A DNA stretch of 7,882 nucleotides, from contig UQXM01000082.1 in assembly GCA_900545035.1 (NCBI GenBank), positions 1 through 7,882 on the forward strand. The letters run 5' to 3'. Positions 6,403 to 7,882 of this stretch are shown here, piece by piece. Made by a program: the position numbers and the translations under genes. Every line of letters starts with the position of its first letter. Positions within the stretch are counted from its first letter, which is position 1. The DNA is from an uncultured Fusobacterium sp. Its GTDB lineage: Bacteria; Fusobacteriota; Fusobacteriia; Fusobacteriales; Fusobacteriaceae. The notes below the pieces were generated by a model. The model had not been told where the DNA came from, did no database searches, and saw only the letters and a program-made list of their open reading frames with translations.

Positions 6403-6562
6403 GTAAGATTTTTATTGTAAAGAAGAAACTCCCTGTTTCTCACCTTGTGGGCAAAGGCTTACATAAGGTTATCATTTAATTTTTATAATTAAAGCTGAGA
6501 TTTACAGGGTGTATTGTGTACCCTGTTTTTTTATACATATATTTTATTGGGAGGTGTTAATT
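6403..6562 (+). ncRNA. infC operon leader RNA, probable L20-responsive attenuator
   Basis: The leader can fold in two exclusive ways. In the first, CCCTGT (6431-6436) pairs with ACAGGG (6504-6509) and TCTCA (6438-6442) with TGAGA (6496-6500). This outer helix encloses two hairpins: ACCTTGTG/CATAAGGT (6442-6449 with 6462-6469) and TTTAATT/AATTAAA (6475-6481 with 6487-6493), a three-way junction. In the second, ACAGGGT pairs with the downstream ACCCTGT to form a terminator. A small local hairpin AGAAAC/GTTTCT (6424-6429 with 6435-6440) could compete with the first fold. Position and logic match the L20 leader of Firmicutes infC operons, where L20 favours termination. The fold is read from the sequence; the L20 ligand is inferred. 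Confidence 0.8.
6504..6532 (+). terminator. Attenuator terminator before infC
   Basis: ACAGGGT (6504-6510) pairs with ACCCTGT (6520-6526), extended inward by weaker pairs, and a T run spans 6526-6532. It ends 30 bases before the infC start, so it stops the operon when formed. Its 5' arm is shared with the competing antiterminator helix. Confidence 0.85.
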
Positions 6563-7066
6563 ATTTCAGATAAAGTTAGAATTAACGAAAAAATAAAAGG
6601 GAAAGAATTTAGAATTATTTCCAGTGCAGGAGAACAGTTAGGAATTATGTCCATAGCTGATGCTCTTGAAGCAGCGAGAAAAGAGGAGCTTGACTTAGTG
6701 GAAATTTCTCCTGCTGCAGTTCCGCCAGTATGTAAAATAATGGATTATGGAAAATATAAATATGAGCAAACAAGAAAAGCCAAAGATGCTAAGAAAAAAC
6801 AAAAAGTAGTGGTTGTTAAAGAAGTAAAGCTTAGAACAAGAATAGATGACCACGATTTGGAAACAAAAATAAATGCTGTTAAAAAATTCTTGGAAAAAGA
6901 TAATAAAGTCAAAATTACTTTAGTTCAGTTTGGAAGAGAGAGAAGCTATCAGGATATGGGTATCGAACTTCTGGATCAAGTGGCTGAAAAGCTTAATGAT
7001 GTAGCTGAAGTAGAGAAAAGATATAAAGAAAGTCAAAAATACTTAATGTTATCGGCAAAAAAATAG
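6563..7066 (+). CDS. infC: Translation initiation factor IF-3
   Basis: IF3 binds the 30S subunit, keeps the subunits apart and checks the start codon and initiator tRNA. The 167 residues from 6563 comprise the N domain (RINEKIKGKEFR at 6-17, GEQLGI, LDLVEISP, PPVCKIMDYGKYKYEQ), a lysine-rich linker (about 75-90) and the C domain. No ATG lies near the family N-terminus. GGGAGG (6549-6554) is followed by ATT at 6560 and 6563; I prefer 6563 (8-base spacing), with 6560 as the alternative. An ATT start is known for infC in E. coli and Bacillus and makes the gene sensitive to IF3 itself. The C domain is odd: where most IF3s read RFRGRE or RFKGR, this one reads VQFGRE, and the C-terminal GRxMxMxLAP signature is replaced by SQKYLMLSAKK. 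First gene of the operon, 28 bases before rpmI. Confidence 0.93.
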   Translation: MSDKVRINEKIKGKEFRIISSAGEQLGIMSIADALEAARKEELDLVEISPAAVPPVCKIMDYGKYKYEQTRKAKDAKKKQKVVVVKEVKLRTRIDDHDLETKINAVKKFLEKDNKVKITLVQFGRERSYQDMGIELLDQVAEKLNDVAEVEKRYKESQKYLMLSAKK

Positions 7067-7094
7067 TTTTATAGATTGAGAGGAGGAACACACA

Positions 7095-7301
7095 ATGCCA
7101 AAAATGAAAACTCACAGAGGGACTGCGAAAAGAGTAAAAGTAACAGGAACAGGAAAATATGTTGTAAAACATTCAGGAACAAGCCATATTTTAACTAAAA
7201 AAACAAGAAAAAGAAAAAATAGATTAAAGAAAGATTTTGTTGTTTTAGATATTCATAAAAAAGATATGGTTGCATTATTACCATACGGAGTAGGAAGATA
7301 A
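7095..7301 (+). CDS. rpmI: 50S ribosomal protein L35
   Basis: This 68-residue, very basic protein matches bL35 of the large subunit (usually 64-66 residues). The family start MPKMKTHRGTAKR (1-13) and the HILTKKTRKRKNRL segment (31-44) are plain. The ATG has AGGAGG (7081-7086) 8 bases upstream. It lies between infC and rplT with short gaps (28 and 36 bases) and no terminator, as in the standard infC-rpmI-rplT operon, and should share the leader control. Confidence 0.97.
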   Translation: MPKMKTHRGTAKRVKVTGTGKYVVKHSGTSHILTKKTRKRKNRLKKDFVVLDIHKKDMVALLPYGVGR

Positions 7302-7337
7302 TTACCGAATTTTCGAGAATATATTTAGGAGGATGTA

Positions 7338-7688
7338 ATGAGAGTTAAAACTGGTATAGTAAGAAGAAGAAAACATAAAAAAGTTTTAAAAGCGGCTAAA
7401 GGATTCAGAGGAGCTTCTGGTGACGTTATAAAACAAGCTAAACAAGCTACAATGAGAGCTGCGGCTTATTCTACAAGAGATAGAAAAGTTAGAAAAAGAA
7501 AAATGAGACAATTATGGATCATAAGAATTAATGCAGGAGCAAGAATCAATGGATTAACTTACTCTACATTAATGAACGGTTTAAAAAGAGCAGGAATTGT
7601 GTTAGACAGAAAAGTTCTTGCTGATATGGCTTTAAATAATGCAGAAGGATTTGCTAAATTAGCAGAAACTGCAAAAGCAGCTTTATAA
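7338..7688 (+). CDS. rplT: 50S ribosomal protein L20
   Basis: This 116-residue basic protein matches bL20, an early-assembling protein of the large subunit and the usual repressor of its own operon. Family features are MRVKTGIVRRRKHKK (1-15), AKGFRGASGD (20-29), RDRKVRKRKMRQLWI (47-61, the extended basic helix) and NGLTYSTLMNGLKRAGI (71-87). Length equals the family norm of about 117. AGGAGG (7327-7332) lies 5 bases before the ATG. It is the last gene of the operon and is followed by a terminator. By analogy with Bacillus and E. coli it should bind the leader upstream of infC. Confidence 0.97.
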   Translation: MRVKTGIVRRRKHKKVLKAAKGFRGASGDVIKQAKQATMRAAAYSTRDRKVRKRKMRQLWIIRINAGARINGLTYSTLMNGLKRAGIVLDRKVLADMALNNAEGFAKLAETAKAAL

Positions 7689-7706
7689 TTAAAAAAATAA
7701 TTTTTT

Positions 7707-7737
7707 AAAGACAGAGAGAAATTTTCTGTCTTTTTTT
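7707..7737 (+). terminator. Terminator of the infC-rpmI-rplT operon
   Basis: AAAGACAGA (7707-7715) pairs with TCTGTCTTT (7725-7733) and the T run continues to 7737. It begins 18 bases after the rplT stop. Confidence 0.9.
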
Positions 7738-7858
7738 ATGGATTAAATGTGATATTATTTAATTAAAAAAATAAAAATTTTTCAGTAAGAAAAATATTGA
7801 TTTGTAAAGTCTCGTTTCATTCTTGTAAAAATATTTTTTATTTTTTTAAAAAAAGTAG

Positions 7859-7882
7859 TTGACGAATTTCGGTTCTTGTGGT
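7859..7882 (+). promoter_or_regulatory. Partial strong promoter at the right edge
   Basis: TTGACG (7859-7864) is a good -35. With a 17-base spacer the -10 would begin at 7882, the last base, which is T. The final TTGTGGT equals the sequence just before TATAAT in the mscS promoter (221-227), including the extended -10 TG. Upstream, runs of A and T (about 7824-7856) look like an UP element, as seen before rRNA, tRNA or other heavily used genes. The gene it serves lies outside the window. Confidence 0.6.

Noticed and set aside
6509..6562. Upstream GTG start for infC
   Set aside because: It lies inside the attenuator terminator, has no SD, and the extra 18 residues do not resemble IF3.
7333..7338. 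Minimal ATG-TAA overlapping the rplT start
   Set aside because: It directly abuts the AGGAGG with no spacing, so initiation there is unlikely; the overlap is probably incidental.
1..7882. CRISPR array, insertion sequence, prophage or toxin-antitoxin module
   Set aside because: No spaced direct repeats, transposase, integrase, terminal inverted repeats or paired small genes are visible, and the tRNA 3' ends show no repeated attachment site within the window.

Overview
The window reads as ordinary chromosome from a low-GC, AT-rich bacterium. Promoters are sigma-70-like, Shine-Dalgarno sequences are strong (AGGAGG type), and AGA, TTA and AAA codons dominate. The mix of a Firmicutes-style infC-rpmI-rplT operon with its leader, a fructose-family PTS and very AT-rich spacers suggests Fusobacteriota (Fusobacterium/Leptotrichia/Sebaldella-like) or a low-GC Firmicute. 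This is inference; I cannot assign a genus.

Layout from left to right: (1) 1-189, the end of a tRNA cluster, with a 5'-truncated tRNA-Val(UAC), a complete tRNA-Asp(GUC) and a terminator. (2) 190-1164, a single-gene mscS unit (small-conductance mechanosensitive channel) with an extended -10 promoter and its own terminator. (3) 1165-5497, a four-gene PTS operon: an MtlR/LicR-type regulator (HTH, two PRDs, IIB-like and IIA-like domains), then separate IIA, IIC and IIB proteins of the fructose family. One consensus promoter lies before the regulator, and a two-way terminator closes the operon. (4) 5498-6346, a convergent minus-strand gene for a DUF1275 (YoaK-like) membrane protein with its own promoter. 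(5) 6366-7737, the translation operon infC-rpmI-rplT (IF3, L35, L20). A consensus promoter is followed by a ~160-nt leader that can fold either into a junction or into a terminator, and infC has a non-ATG start. (6) 7738-7882, AT-rich DNA ending in a probable strong promoter whose -10 hexamer runs off the window.

How the genes work together: in the PTS operon, phosphate would flow from HPr to IIA (His63), then to IIB (Cys9), then to sugar crossing the membrane through IIC. The regulator would sense this flow through its own PRD, IIB-like and IIA-like domains and control its own operon. No sugar-catabolic enzyme lies in the operon, so the substrate stays open. In the translation operon, L20 is expected to bind the leader and promote termination before infC, and the non-ATG start offers a second, IF3-dependent control.

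I see no mobile element, CRISPR array or clearly new multi-gene system. The points most worth a second look are the leader's competing helices, a divergent IF3 C-terminal domain lacking the usual RFRGRE-type motif, and CACA/TGTG inverted repeats resembling MtlR operators upstream of the PTS operon.
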